Assembly (NCBI RefSeq): GCF_003259365.1
Contig: NZ_QLLY01000011.1
Span: forward strand, 1-64,000
Source: Streptomyces sp. PsTaAH-137
GTDB lineage: Bacteria; Actinomycetota; Actinomycetes; Streptomycetales; Streptomycetaceae
Reading direction: 5' to 3'
Length of the DNA: 64,000 nt
Part shown: one piece after another, positions 35,303-43,931 of the stretch
Layout of the letters: every line of letters starts with the position of its first letter
Position numbering within the stretch: position 1 is the stretch's first letter
Program-made: the position numbers and the translations under genes
Notes under the pieces: generated by a model
Told to the model about the DNA's origin: nothing
Database searches by the model: none
The model's input: the letters and a program-made list of their open reading frames with translations, nothing else

Positions 35303-36423
35303 GCCGCCACCGCCGTACGGGCGTGCAGCACCTCGTCGTAGTGGTCGATCAGCTGGTCGCCCACCGCCGACCAGGACCGGCCCTCCACCGCCGCACGGCC
35401 CGCGGCGCCGTACGCGGCCCGCAGCCCGGGATCGGCGGCCAGCGTCTCCACCGCGGCGAGCACGGCACCGGAGTCGCCGGGCGGCACCAGCAGGCCGGTC
35501 GTGCCGTGCGCCACGAGGTCGAGCGGGCCGCCGGCCGCGGGCGCGACTACCGGGACGCCGCTGGCCATGGCCTCCTGCACGGTCTGGCAGAAGGTCTCGT
35601 ACGGGCCGGTGTGCACGAACACGTCCAGGGAGGCGTAGATCCGGGCGAGGTCGTCCCCGGTGCGCCGCCCGAGGAAGCGGGCGCCGGGGAGCGCGCCGCG
35701 CAGGGACGGCTCGCTCGGTCCGTCGCCGACGATCACGACCTGCACGCCGGGCCGCCCGCACACGCGCGCGAGCAGCTCCACCTGTTTCTCGGGCGCGAGG
35801 CGTCCCACATATCCGACGAGGAGTTCGCCGCCCGGCGCGAGCTCGGCCCGCAGGCGCTCGTCGCGGAGTTCGGGGCGGAACCGTACGGCGTCCACTCCCC
35901 GGGGCCACAGCCGCACCCGTGGCACCCCGTGCGCCTCCAGATCGCGCTGAGCCGCCGTGGACGGGGCGAGGGTGCGGTCGGCAGCGCCGTGCACCCCGCG
36001 GATCCGCCGCCAGGCCGTGGCCTCCCCGGCCCCCATGTATGTACGGGCGTAGCCGGCGAGATCGGTCTGGTAGACGGCGACGGCCGGGATCCGGAGCCGG
36101 GCCGCGGCGGTCATCCCGCGTACTCCGAGCACGAACGGGCTGGCCAGATGGACGAGTTCGGCGCCGTGCGCGGCCAGCGTCTGGGCGACGCGGCGGCTCG
36201 GCAGGGCGACCCGCACCTGCGGGTAGCCGGGCAGCGGGAGGGAGGGGACGCGGACCACCGGGCAGGGCGCGGCCGCGTCCACCTCGGGACCCGCCGCCGT
36301 GGCGGGTGCGATGACAAGGGGGTCGTGACCGCGGGCGGCGAGATGCCGGGCGGTCTGCAGGGCGCAGTGCGCCACTCCGTTGATGTCGGGCGGGAAGGAC
36401 TCGGTCACGATGACGACACGCAT
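35299..36423 (-). CDS. GT4 family glycosyltransferase (MgtA/PimB-like)
   Basis: This 374-residue enzyme begins MRVVIVTESFPPDINGVAH, typical of GDP-mannose-dependent alpha-mannosyltransferases such as mycobacterial MgtA. VGYVGRLAPEKQVELL and the E-x7-E motif (YETFCQTVQEAMASGVP) mark the donor domain. It may mannosylate a glycolipid or polyprenol-linked acceptor. It is the first gene of the coupled operon with the second GT4 and the SGNH hydrolase. Confidence 0.88.
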   Translation of the reverse strand: MRVVIVTESFPPDINGVAHCALQTARHLAARGHDPLVIAPATAAGPEVDAAAPCPVVRVPSLPLPGYPQVRVALPSRRVAQTLAAHGAELVHLASPFVLGVRGMTAAARLRIPAVAVYQTDLAGYARTYMGAGEATAWRRIRGVHGAADRTLAPSTAAQRDLEAHGVPRVRLWPRGVDAVRFRPELRDERLRAELAPGGELLVGYVGRLAPEKQVELLARVCGRPGVQVVIVGDGPSEPSLRGALPGARFLGRRTGDDLARIYASLDVFVHTGPYETFCQTVQEAMASGVPVVAPAAGGPLDLVAHGTTGLLVPPGDSGAVLAAVETLAADPGLRAAYGAAGRAAVEGRSWSAVGDQLIDHYDEVLHARTAVAA

Positions 36424-36527
36424 ACGGGTGTTCTCGCCGCGTCCGGCGTGCCCACGTCAACGTGGATCTTTCCCGTTGTGGAACGTCCCGTGAGCGTTGC
36501 GTCACCCCGCGACACCTGGGGAAACGG

Positions 36528-36562
36528 CGGGAGGCGGCCCCTCGTCCGGGGGCCGCCTCCCG
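36528..36562. terminator. Terminator after the HEAT-like gene
   Basis: A perfect 13-bp GC-rich inverted repeat (36528-36540 with 36550-36562) with a nine-base loop lies just past the stop of the leftward gene ending at 36575. Confidence 0.8.
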
Positions 36563-36574
36563 TCCATCAGGGCG

Positions 36575-37987
36575 TCACAGGGCCGTCGCGTCCGGCCCGA
36601 TCCTGCTGCGTACGGCGGTCTGGACCTCGGCTTCCTCGGCCGGATCGGCGGCGAGCCTGCGGAGCTGGTCCACGACCCGGGCGTCTCCGGTCTCGGCGTG
36701 CCGTGCGGCGATCTCGCGGGTGGACTCCTCGCAGTCCCACAGGCACTCGACGGCGAATCCCGCGGCGAAGGAGGGGTCGGTGGCGGCGAGGGCGCGGGCG
36801 GCCTGCCCGCGGCCGTGGGAGGAGGCCGTCTCGCGGTAGATGTGCCGCAGAACGGGGGCCGCGCAGACGATGCCGAGGCGGCCCGCTCCGTCGACGAGCG
36901 GCCAGAGGGTGGGGGCGTCGGGACCGTCGCCGCGGACGGCCTCCCGCAGTGCGGTCAGGACCAGCTCGCGGTCCTTGGTGCCGCCCCGGCACGCGAGCAT
37001 CCGCCCGGCGGCGGCGCCGAGCACGTCGGGCCGTGGCGCCCAGCGGCGGGCGCGCTCCACGGCGGCGACGGAGCGCATCCGCTCGAAACAGTCCACGGCC
37101 GCGTCCACCACCACGCGGGAGGGTGACGCCACGGCGGCCTCGACCAGATCCAGCACGTCGGGATCGTGGGTGTCGGTGAGATAGCGCAGGGCGGTGCAGC
37201 GGGCTCCGTCCGAACCCTCGCGGGCGGCCCGCAGGATCTCGGCACGGTCGGTGGGGCCCGCGACGGCGGTCAGGCAGCGCGCGGCCGGCACATAGAGCGC
37301 CGCGCCGCGCTCGAAGCCCTGCTGGGCCCAGTCGAAGACGGCCTGCACGCTCCACTCGGGGCGTGGCCCCGAGGGCCGCATCTGCCGCTGCCAGCGGTCG
37401 AAGGAGCCGGACTCCTGGGCGGCACGCACGCGTGCGCCGACGTGGGGTCGCGGGTCCTCGGCCCACAGCCGCCACGGGCGGGGCTCGAAGGCGTCCCGGA
37501 CGGCCGCGACCAGCTCGGCCTCCTCGTCCAGCGGGAAGCGGGCGAGGACCGGCTCGGCCAGGGCGCGCAGCCCGGCGTCGTCGTCGCGCAGGGCCAGCTC
37601 GTCGAGCGCCCAGGCCCAGTTCCCGCCGAGGGCGGCGTACCTGCGCAGCAGCTCCAGGGCGTCCCGCCTGCCGTAGGAGGCGAGGTGACCGAGCACGGAC
37701 AGGGCGAGTCCCGTACGGCACTCGTCGGTGTCGAGGAGGTCGTCGGGGTCGAAGAGGTGCCGCTCGATCTCCCCGAGCTCGCCGTGGAGATCGAGGTAGA
37801 GGCGGGCGTAGTACAGCGAGCGGTTCTCCACCTGCCAGTCGTGGCGGGGGTCGCTCAGCACACAGTGATTCAGAGCCGCGAGCGCCTCGTCCCGCGGTGC
37901 CGTCAGCGCGTGCAGCGTGCCGTCACCGCGGCCTCGCTGCAACAGGCCGAGCAGCGTACCGCTGGGCGCTATGACCGGTTCGAACAT
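36575..37987 (-). CDS. HEAT-repeat-like protein, 470 aa
   Basis: This cytoplasmic protein is built from repeated helical pairs: segments such as DALELLRRYAALGG, ALRYLTDTHDPDVLDLVEAAVA and AARALAATDPSFAAGFAVECLWD look like HEAT/armadillo units. There is no catalytic motif. It is likely a scaffold. ATG 37987 is chosen because the family-like sequence starts there; the upstream frame to 38173 reads as unrelated sequence. An ankyrin protein gene lies 279 bp upstream on the same strand. Confidence 0.75.
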   Translation of the reverse strand: MFEPVIAPSGTLLGLLQRGRGDGTLHALTAPRDEALAALNHCVLSDPRHDWQVENRSLYYARLYLDLHGELGEIERHLFDPDDLLDTDECRTGLALSVLGHLASYGRRDALELLRRYAALGGNWAWALDELALRDDDAGLRALAEPVLARFPLDEEAELVAAVRDAFEPRPWRLWAEDPRPHVGARVRAAQESGSFDRWQRQMRPSGPRPEWSVQAVFDWAQQGFERGAALYVPAARCLTAVAGPTDRAEILRAAREGSDGARCTALRYLTDTHDPDVLDLVEAAVASPSRVVVDAAVDCFERMRSVAAVERARRWAPRPDVLGAAAGRMLACRGGTKDRELVLTALREAVRGDGPDAPTLWPLVDGAGRLGIVCAAPVLRHIYRETASSHGRGQAARALAATDPSFAAGFAVECLWDCEESTREIAARHAETGDARVVDQLRRLAADPAEEAEVQTAVRSRIGPDATAL

Positions 37988-38266
37988 GGGAAACAGCCTC
38001 ACATCAAGCGTCGACGCAACCGGGAATCCGCACCTACCTGGCCACGCGACAACACGTCGGAGCGCCCGCCGTCTCTTGCTTGCTGTAGACCATCTCTCTG
38101 CCTCTCGTCCAAGGCCCGATCCGGGCCACTTACGGCCCGCGTGGCGCGTGGGCAGCACCTGCCCCGCCATCACGTCCGTAAATCACGCCGTCATCATGAC
38201 CCAGCGGTTCCGCCCGCCGCGACCACATTTCCTGCACCCCCGTTTTTCCTGGTCAGCGCCTGTGTG
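37988..38266. other. Intergenic region between HEAT-like and ankyrin genes
   Basis: 279 bp without a supported gene. It is slightly AT-richer than its neighbours and may carry a promoter for the HEAT-like gene. I see no clear hexamer pair. Confidence 0.4.
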
Positions 38267-38659
38267 TCAGGAGGCGCCGAAGAGCTCCAGGAGCTCTGCC
38301 TTGCCGAACATCCGGGCCGTGTCGACCGCCGAAGGGGTCCCCGCGGCCGGATCGGCCTCACCGGCGAGCAGTGCTCTGATGACGGCCTCCTCGCCCTTGA
38401 AGACGGCGCCCGCGAGCGGGGTCTGTCCCTTGTCGTTGGCGCGGTTGGCGTCGGCGCCGCGCTCCAGGAGCGCGGTCACGGTCCGTGCGTGGCCGTGGTA
38501 CGCGGCGAGCATGACGAGCGTGTCCCCCCGGTCGTTCGTGAGATTCGCGGGCACGCCCGCGTCCACGTACTGCGTGAGAGCCTCCGTCTCGCCGCGGCGC
38601 GCGAGATCGAAGATCTTGGTGGCCAGCTCCACGACCTCCGGGTCGGGGGCTTCGCTCAT
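38267..38659 (-). CDS. Ankyrin repeat protein, 130 aa
   Basis: Three ankyrin-type repeats are visible: DRGDTLVMLAAYHGHARTV, DKGQTPLAGAVFKGEEAVI and a final degenerate one with GTPSAVDTARMFGKAELL. The protein is cytoplasmic and small, so it should act as a binding module. Similar small ankyrin proteins are widespread in Streptomyces with no assigned partner. Confidence 0.88.
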   Translation of the reverse strand: MSEAPDPEVVELATKIFDLARRGETEALTQYVDAGVPANLTNDRGDTLVMLAAYHGHARTVTALLERGADANRANDKGQTPLAGAVFKGEEAVIRALLAGEADPAAGTPSAVDTARMFGKAELLELFGAS

Positions 38660-38948
38660 CGGCCGAACCGCCTTTCACATCCGTGCTGGTACGGCCGTGC
38701 GGCCGTACGAGTGAATCGCCAGGGTACTGCCCGCCGGGGCACATGAGCCGACCCCCGCGAGGCAAAGATCACGGGCAGTACGGACGACCGTCCGGCGGCC
38801 CGCCCGGGCGCCTCACCAGCCACAACAGCGTCTGCCGACCGGGTGAAACATGGGAAAAAACACCCATTTGCACCTTTTGTCGTATAGATACATGCTGTGA
38901 GCCTGGAAGAACTCATGGTGACTGTCCCCACCAACCAGGAGAACCCTC
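38660..38948 (+). promoter_or_regulatory. smeA upstream region
   Basis: About 290 bp between the leftward ankyrin gene and smeA. The final 90 bp turn AT-rich, with a TATAGATA stretch near 38882-38889 that could be a -10 box; no good -35 pairs with it. smeA-sffA is known to be developmentally controlled by whi genes in S. coelicolor, so a specialised promoter is expected. I could not identify a WhiA or WhiH site with confidence. Confidence 0.4.
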
Positions 38949-39143
38949 ATGATCCTGTCCATCTCGGGCGTCGTGCTGCTCGGCATCATCGTCTTCCTCT
39001 TCTTCCGCAAGGACGGACTGAAGGCCTCGCACGCACTGGTATGCGCCCTCTTCGGCTTCTACCTGGCGGGCACGGCCATCGCCCCGAGCATCAAGGCGGG
39101 CGGCGCGAGCCTCGCCAGCCTGCTCGGCGGGATCAAGTTCTGA
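38949..39143 (+). CDS. smeA: SmeA small sporulation membrane protein
   Basis: This 64-residue protein has a hydrophobic N-terminal helix (ISGVVLLGIIVFLFF), then a short charged loop (RKDGLKASH) and a second helix (LVCALFGFYLAGTAI). It is recognised by size, sequence type and its position directly before the FtsK-like gene. In S. coelicolor SmeA is needed to place SffA at sporulation septa. The ATG at 38949 follows GGAGA. sffA starts 37 bp after the stop, so they form an operon. Confidence 0.88.
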   Translation: MILSISGVVLLGIIVFLFFRKDGLKASHALVCALFGFYLAGTAIAPSIKAGGASLASLLGGIKF

Positions 39144-39180
39144 CGGCCCATCCACCCGCACACACCTTCAGGAGACCGAC

Positions 39181-40773
39181 GTGGTCAGGCGTCCCAACTC
39201 CCCGTTGCCCCGGATTCTGAGCACCGGCAGCGCCTCCATCGCCCGGAGCCGGGAAATGGCACGGACGGCCGCCGACGGCGCCACCGACGTCCTCCACCCG
39301 CTCATCACGATCACCCGTGGACTGCGTCGTCTGGCTGCCGCCGGACGACGCAAGTGGGCGGACACCCCCAAGGACCGGCGCGGACCGCTGCTGTTCCTGG
39401 TGGCCGCCGTGGTCCTGGTCGTGGTGTTCATTCCCTACGGGCCGCTGCTCGCGATCATCACGGTCATGGCGGCGGCCGCGTGGAAGGGCCGCGATCCCAA
39501 GCAGCCCGAGGAGCCGGCCGGACCCGACGAGTCGCAGGTCAAGCGCCTCTCCTCGCTCTACGAGGCGCTCGTGCCGTACTTCTCCGTGGCCGAGGACCCC
39601 AGCCCGCTCTACGCCCACGGCGGCGAGTGGGAGAAGGCCTTCGAGACGTACGACTTCGACGGCGACGGCCGCTTCGACCGGCTCACCATCAGCTATCCGG
39701 CCTACTTCGCCGACGGCGACCCGGAGTCGCGGGCGCGGATCGAGCAGCTGCTCGGCGCCAAGCTGGGCCGCGGCCGTGAGTACCACTTCGCCTGGGACGA
39801 GGAGGGCAACCACCTCACCGTGACGGTCCTCGCCCCGCTCCCCACCGACATCGCCGCCCAGCGCTTCGTGACCGCCCCCGCGGAGACGGTGCTCGGCTTC
39901 ACCGACGAGACCGGGGTGCAGCGCACGCTGCCGGTCATGGACGGCGAGGAGCAGCGCGACGTGCCGCCGGTCGTCTGGCGCACCGGCGTCCGCTCCACCG
40001 AGCCCCACCTGCTGGCCGTGGGCCAGCCCGGCAGCGGCACGACGTCCCTCGTGCGCTCGATCGCGCTGCAGGCCCTCCAGCACGGTGACGTACTGATCAT
40101 CGAGGGCAGCGGCACCGGCGACTACGCCTGCCTGGTCGGCCGGGACGGTGTCCTCGCCGTCGAGTGCGGGCTTGCGGGCGCGCTCGCCAGCCTCGAATGG
40201 GCGAGCAACGAGACCGAGCGCCGCCTCATCGCGGCGAACCGGGCCCGGCAGGCGGGACACCCGACGCCGGACGACATCAAGCGTCCGCTGTGGATCCTGC
40301 TCGACCGGCCCGGCGCGCTGGGTCATCTGGCCGCGGCGGACGGCCGCAAGGATCCGCAGAGCCTGCTCCAGGTGCCGCTGCGGCACGGGCGCGCGGCCGG
40401 GGTGACGGTCGTGGTGGCGGAGCAGTTCGACAGCCTCGACGCCCTGATCGAGCCGGTGCGCCAGCACACCCGCGCGCGCGTGGTGCTCGGTCCGGCCACC
40501 ACGGAGGAGCTGGATGACGTCCTCGGCATCCAGCCGCCGACCACTCCCACCTCCGACGTACCGGCTGGCCGCGGCTACGCCCGGCTCGGCACGGGTCCGG
40601 TCCACCGGCTCCAGGTGCCGGCCACGCCCGACCCGTACGACGACGCGACCAGTGAGGCGCACCGGCAGGCCGTGATGGCGCTGCTGCCGGACCGGATCAC
40701 GCCCGCGGAATCCGCCTCCGAGACCGCGGTCGAGGCGGTTCCGGACGAGGCCGAGGCGCTCGCGGAGCGCTGA
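39181..40773 (+). CDS. sffA: SffA, FtsK/SpoIIIE-like septal protein
   Basis: This 530-residue membrane-anchored FtsK-related protein acts at sporulation septa with SmeA, probably in chromosome clearance. A hydrophobic segment (about 69-100) anchors it; the C-terminal half is a FtsK-like ATPase fold with DVLIIEGSGTGD and PLWILLDRP. The P-loop reads GQPGSGTTS (281-289), lacking the usual lysine, so ATP binding may be changed. The GTG at 39181 follows AGGAG. It ends 7 bp from the convergent MocR gene. Confidence 0.88.
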   Translation: MVRRPNSPLPRILSTGSASIARSREMARTAADGATDVLHPLITITRGLRRLAAAGRRKWADTPKDRRGPLLFLVAAVVLVVVFIPYGPLLAIITVMAAAAWKGRDPKQPEEPAGPDESQVKRLSSLYEALVPYFSVAEDPSPLYAHGGEWEKAFETYDFDGDGRFDRLTISYPAYFADGDPESRARIEQLLGAKLGRGREYHFAWDEEGNHLTVTVLAPLPTDIAAQRFVTAPAETVLGFTDETGVQRTLPVMDGEEQRDVPPVVWRTGVRSTEPHLLAVGQPGSGTTSLVRSIALQALQHGDVLIIEGSGTGDYACLVGRDGVLAVECGLAGALASLEWASNETERRLIAANRARQAGHPTPDDIKRPLWILLDRPGALGHLAAADGRKDPQSLLQVPLRHGRAAGVTVVVAEQFDSLDALIEPVRQHTRARVVLGPATTEELDDVLGIQPPTTPTSDVPAGRGYARLGTGPVHRLQVPATPDPYDDATSEAHRQAVMALLPDRITPAESASETAVEAVPDEAEALAER

Positions 40774-40780
40774 CGACGGA

Positions 40781-42280
40781 TCACGCGATCAGGGTGCGCG
40801 GCACGTCCCCGCCCGCACCCTGACCGTCCGTCACGAGCCGCGCCGCCGCCGCGAGCCGCACCGCCGCCTCGTCGGCCACGGCGCCACCCACGGTGAACGG
40901 CAGCCGCACATACCCCTCGAAGGCGCCGTCGACGCCGAATCGCGGCCCGGACGGCACCCGCACCCCGACCCGCTCCCCCACCGCGGCGAGCCGCGAACCG
41001 GAGAGCCCGCCCGCCTTCACCCACAGCGTCAGGCCGCCCTCCGGCACGTCGAACTCCCAGTCGGGCAGCTCCCGGCGCAGCGCGGCGACGAGGGCGTCCC
41101 GGTTCTCCCGCGCCTGAGTGCGGCGCAGCTCCACGGCCTCCTCCCAGCCACCGGTGTTCAGCAGCCAGTTCACGGCCAGCTGCTCCAGGACCGGAGTGCC
41201 CAGATCGGCGTACGCGCGGGCGGCGACCAGGCTGCGGATCACGTCCGGGGCGGCCCGCACCCAGCCGATCCGCATGCCGGCCCAGAACGCCTTGCTGGCC
41301 GAGCCCACCGTGACGACCGTCGAGCCCGCCGGGTCGAACGCGCAGACGCGGCGCGGCATCTCCCGGTCCCGGTCGAAGTACAGCTCGGTCATGGTCTCGT
41401 CGACCACGAGCACGGTGCCCGCCGAGCGGGCCGCGTCGACCAGGGAGCGGCGCTGTTCCTCGTCGGCGAGCGCGCCGGTCGGGTTGTGGAAGTCGGCGAC
41501 CACATAGGCGAGTCGCGGCGCGGCGTCCCGCAGGACCTGCCGCCAGCGGTCGAGGTCCCAGCCGGCGAGCCGGTCGGCCATGGCGACGGGGACGAGCCGC
41601 AGGCCGGCCTCCCGCATCAGCTGGAGGATGTTGGCGTAGCTGGGCGACTCGACGGCGACGCGCTCGCCGTGGCCCGCGAAGAGGTGGCAGATCGCGTCGA
41701 TGGCGCCCATGGCGCCGGTCGTCACCATGATCTGCTCGGGCATGGTCGGGATGCCGTGCGCGGTGTACCGCTCGGCGATCATCGTGCGCAGCGCGGGCAG
41801 GCCGGCCGGGTAGTCGCCGTGGGTGTGGGCGTAGGGCGGCAGTTCGTCGAGGGCGCCCCGCACGGCGCGGGTCAGCCAGGGTTCCGGGGCGGGCAGCGCG
41901 GCCGTGCCGAGGTCGATCATCGAGCCGAGGGACTCGGGCGGCAGGGGTTCGAGGCCCCGCGCGGGAAGCGGGTTCCCGGCCGGGCCCGCGGTCCAACTGC
42001 CCGCCCCCCTGCGGGACTCCAGGTATCCCTCGCCGCGCAGCGCCTCGTAGGCGGCCGCGACGGTGGTGCGGCTGACCGAGAGCGCCTGGGCCAGTTCGCG
42101 CTCGGCGGGCAGCCGGGTGGCCACCGGGACGCGGCCCTCCAGGACGAGCAGCCGGATGCCGTCGGCGAGCGCCCGGTAGGCGGGCGGGCGGCGGGTGCCG
42201 GGCCCGGCGGGCCGGTCCTGCTGCGAGGTGAGCAGCCGGGCGAGCTGAGCCGAGCCGATCGCCGAAGTCCACTGAGCCAT
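40781..42280 (-). CDS. MocR-type GntR/aminotransferase regulator
   Basis: This 499-residue protein fuses a GntR winged helix (about 20-90, SRTTVAAAYEALRGEGYLESRRGAGSW) to a class I aminotransferase fold. The PLP lysine is in VGSASKAFWAGMRIGW, and DFHNPTGALA and VDETMTELYF are typical. It likely senses PLP or an amino acid. It is divergent from the YczE-like membrane gene, a pairing common in actinobacteria and firmicutes, so that gene is the probable target. Confidence 0.92.
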   Translation of the reverse strand: MAQWTSAIGSAQLARLLTSQQDRPAGPGTRRPPAYRALADGIRLLVLEGRVPVATRLPAERELAQALSVSRTTVAAAYEALRGEGYLESRRGAGSWTAGPAGNPLPARGLEPLPPESLGSMIDLGTAALPAPEPWLTRAVRGALDELPPYAHTHGDYPAGLPALRTMIAERYTAHGIPTMPEQIMVTTGAMGAIDAICHLFAGHGERVAVESPSYANILQLMREAGLRLVPVAMADRLAGWDLDRWRQVLRDAAPRLAYVVADFHNPTGALADEEQRRSLVDAARSAGTVLVVDETMTELYFDRDREMPRRVCAFDPAGSTVVTVGSASKAFWAGMRIGWVRAAPDVIRSLVAARAYADLGTPVLEQLAVNWLLNTGGWEEAVELRRTQARENRDALVAALRRELPDWEFDVPEGGLTLWVKAGGLSGSRLAAVGERVGVRVPSGPRFGVDGAFEGYVRLPFTVGGAVADEAAVRLAAAARLVTDGQGAGGDVPRTLIA

Positions 42281-42379
42281 GCGGTCCAGTCCACCTTCCC
42301 GGAATTGGCCATGGTTGGCATGGGTTTACAGGCCACACAGTGTCACGAGTCGGTCCACCATCACCACAGGGGGCATCTC

Positions 42380-43108
42380 TTGTCAGCGCCAGAGCCGTCA
42401 GCGCCACAACCGTCAGTGCCGGAGCCGTCAGCGCCAGGGCCGTCGTCGCGGGCCGTACCGGGGAGCGGCTCACTCATCCGGCGTCTCCTCCAGCTTTATG
42501 TGGGTCTTGCCCTGTACGGCGCCAGTTCGGCGCTCCTGGTGGAGGCGGGGCTCGGCCTGGAGCCCTGGAACGTGCTGCACCAGGGGCTCTCCGAGCTGAC
42601 CGGCGTCTCGATCGGCGTCGTGTCGATCGGCGTGGGCGCGGTGGTGCTGCTCCTGTGGATCCCGCTGCGGCAGCGGCCCGGTCTCGGCACGGTCTCGAAC
42701 GTCTTCGTGGTGGGCCTCGCGATGGACGGCACGCTCGCCCTGGTGCCCGATGTGCATTCCTTCGGGGTGCGCGTTCCGCTGATGATCGTCGCGATCGTGC
42801 TCAACGGGGCGGCGACCGGCCTCTACATCGCGGCGAGGTTCGGCCCCGGCCCGCGCGACGGCCTCATGACGGGGCTGCATCTGCGCACGGGCCGCTCGAT
42901 CCGGCTGATGCGCACCGCCGTCGAGGTCGCCGTCGTGGTGACCGGGTTCCTGCTCGGCGGCACGATCGGGGTGGGCACCGTGCTGTACGCGGTCGCGATC
43001 GGCCCGCTGGCCCAGTTCTTCCTGCGCGTCTTCGCCGCCCCCACGCCGTCCGCCGGATCCACCGTGGCCGCCGGGGCGTCACCCCGGCGGGCGATACTGC
43101 GACGGTGA
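42380..43108 (+). CDS. YczE/YitT-like membrane protein
   Basis: This 242-residue integral membrane protein has about five helices (LLQLYVGLALYGASSALLVEAGLGLEPWNV is characteristic) and belongs to the YczE family often found next to MocR regulators; its transport substrate is unknown. The N-terminal 25 residues are a low-complexity Ser-Ala/Val-Pro-x-Pro repeat encoded by a tandem repeat. TTG 42380 is taken as start because AGGGGG (42368-42373) precedes it; other starts cannot be excluded. Its stop overlaps the GDPD start (GTGA). Confidence 0.78.
   Translation: MSAPEPSAPQPSVPEPSAPGPSSRAVPGSGSLIRRLLQLYVGLALYGASSALLVEAGLGLEPWNVLHQGLSELTGVSIGVVSIGVGAVVLLLWIPLRQRPGLGTVSNVFVVGLAMDGTLALVPDVHSFGVRVPLMIVAIVLNGAATGLYIAARFGPGPRDGLMTGLHLRTGRSIRLMRTAVEVAVVVTGFLLGGTIGVGTVLYAVAIGPLAQFFLRVFAAPTPSAGSTVAAGASPRRAILRR
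42382..42441 (+). repeat. 15-bp tandem repeat (four copies) in the YczE-like gene
   Basis: Four near-identical copies of a unit like GTCAGCGCCAGAGCC encode Ser-Ala/Val-Pro-x-Pro. The unit keeps the frame, so copy number could vary and change only the length of the N-terminal tail. Confidence 0.8.
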
Positions 43109-43872
43109 CCCACCCCGTACGCCACCCCTATCTCGACCATCCCGGTCCGCTCGCCCTCGCCCACCGCGGCGGGGCCGCGGGCGGTCTGGAGAACACGCTC
43201 GCCGCGTTCCGGCACGCCGTGGACCTCGGTTACCGCTACATCGAGACCGATGTGCACGCGACGAGCGAGGGCCGCCTGGTCGCGTTCCACGACGCCACCC
43301 TCGACCGGGTCACGGACGCGCGGGGCCGGATCGCCGATCTGCCGTGGAGCGAGATCCGCCACGCGCGCGTGGCGGGCACGGAACCGGTCCCCCTCTTCGA
43401 GGACCTGCTGGAGGCCTTCCCCGACGTCCGCTGGAACGTGGACGTGAAGGCCGAACCGGCCCTCGTGCCCCTGCTCGACCTGCTGCGCCGCACGCGCGCG
43501 TGGGACCGGGTCTGCGTCGGCTCCTTCTCGGAGCGCCGGGTCGCACGGGCGCAGGCGCTCGCCGGACCGCGCCTCGCCACCTCGTACGGCACCAAGGGAG
43601 TACTCGGTCTGCGCCTGAAGTCGTACGGGCTTCCGGCGGCGCTGCGCCGCTCGGCCGTCTGCGCCCAGGTCCCGGTCACCCACGGGCGGATCCGGGTGGT
43701 CGACGAGCGTTTCGTGCGGGCCGCCCACGCGCGCGGGCTGCAGGTCCACGTCTGGACGGTCAACGACGAGTCCGAGATGCGGCGACTTCTCGACCTGGGG
43801 GTCGATGGCATAGTTTCCGATCACATCGAGACGCTGCGGGACGTCCTGAAGGACCAGGGAAGCTGGGCCTGA
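43105..43872 (+). CDS. Glycerophosphodiester phosphodiesterase
   Basis: This 255-residue GDPD hydrolyses glycerophosphodiesters to glycerol 3-phosphate and an alcohol. Catalytic motifs LAHRGG, ENTLAAF, IETDVH and DATLDRVTD are present, with the late VWTVNDESEMRRLLDLGVDGIVSD motif. No signal peptide, so it acts in the cytoplasm. The GTG start overlaps the previous stop. Confidence 0.93.
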   Translation: MTHPVRHPYLDHPGPLALAHRGGAAGGLENTLAAFRHAVDLGYRYIETDVHATSEGRLVAFHDATLDRVTDARGRIADLPWSEIRHARVAGTEPVPLFEDLLEAFPDVRWNVDVKAEPALVPLLDLLRRTRAWDRVCVGSFSERRVARAQALAGPRLATSYGTKGVLGLRLKSYGLPAALRRSAVCAQVPVTHGRIRVVDERFVRAAHARGLQVHVWTVNDESEMRRLLDLGVDGIVSDHIETLRDVLKDQGSWA

Positions 43873-43931
43873 GGAACGCCGCCCGCGGCGCGACGGTCAC
43901 ACGGGGACGACAGGACAACAAGGGGACACGG

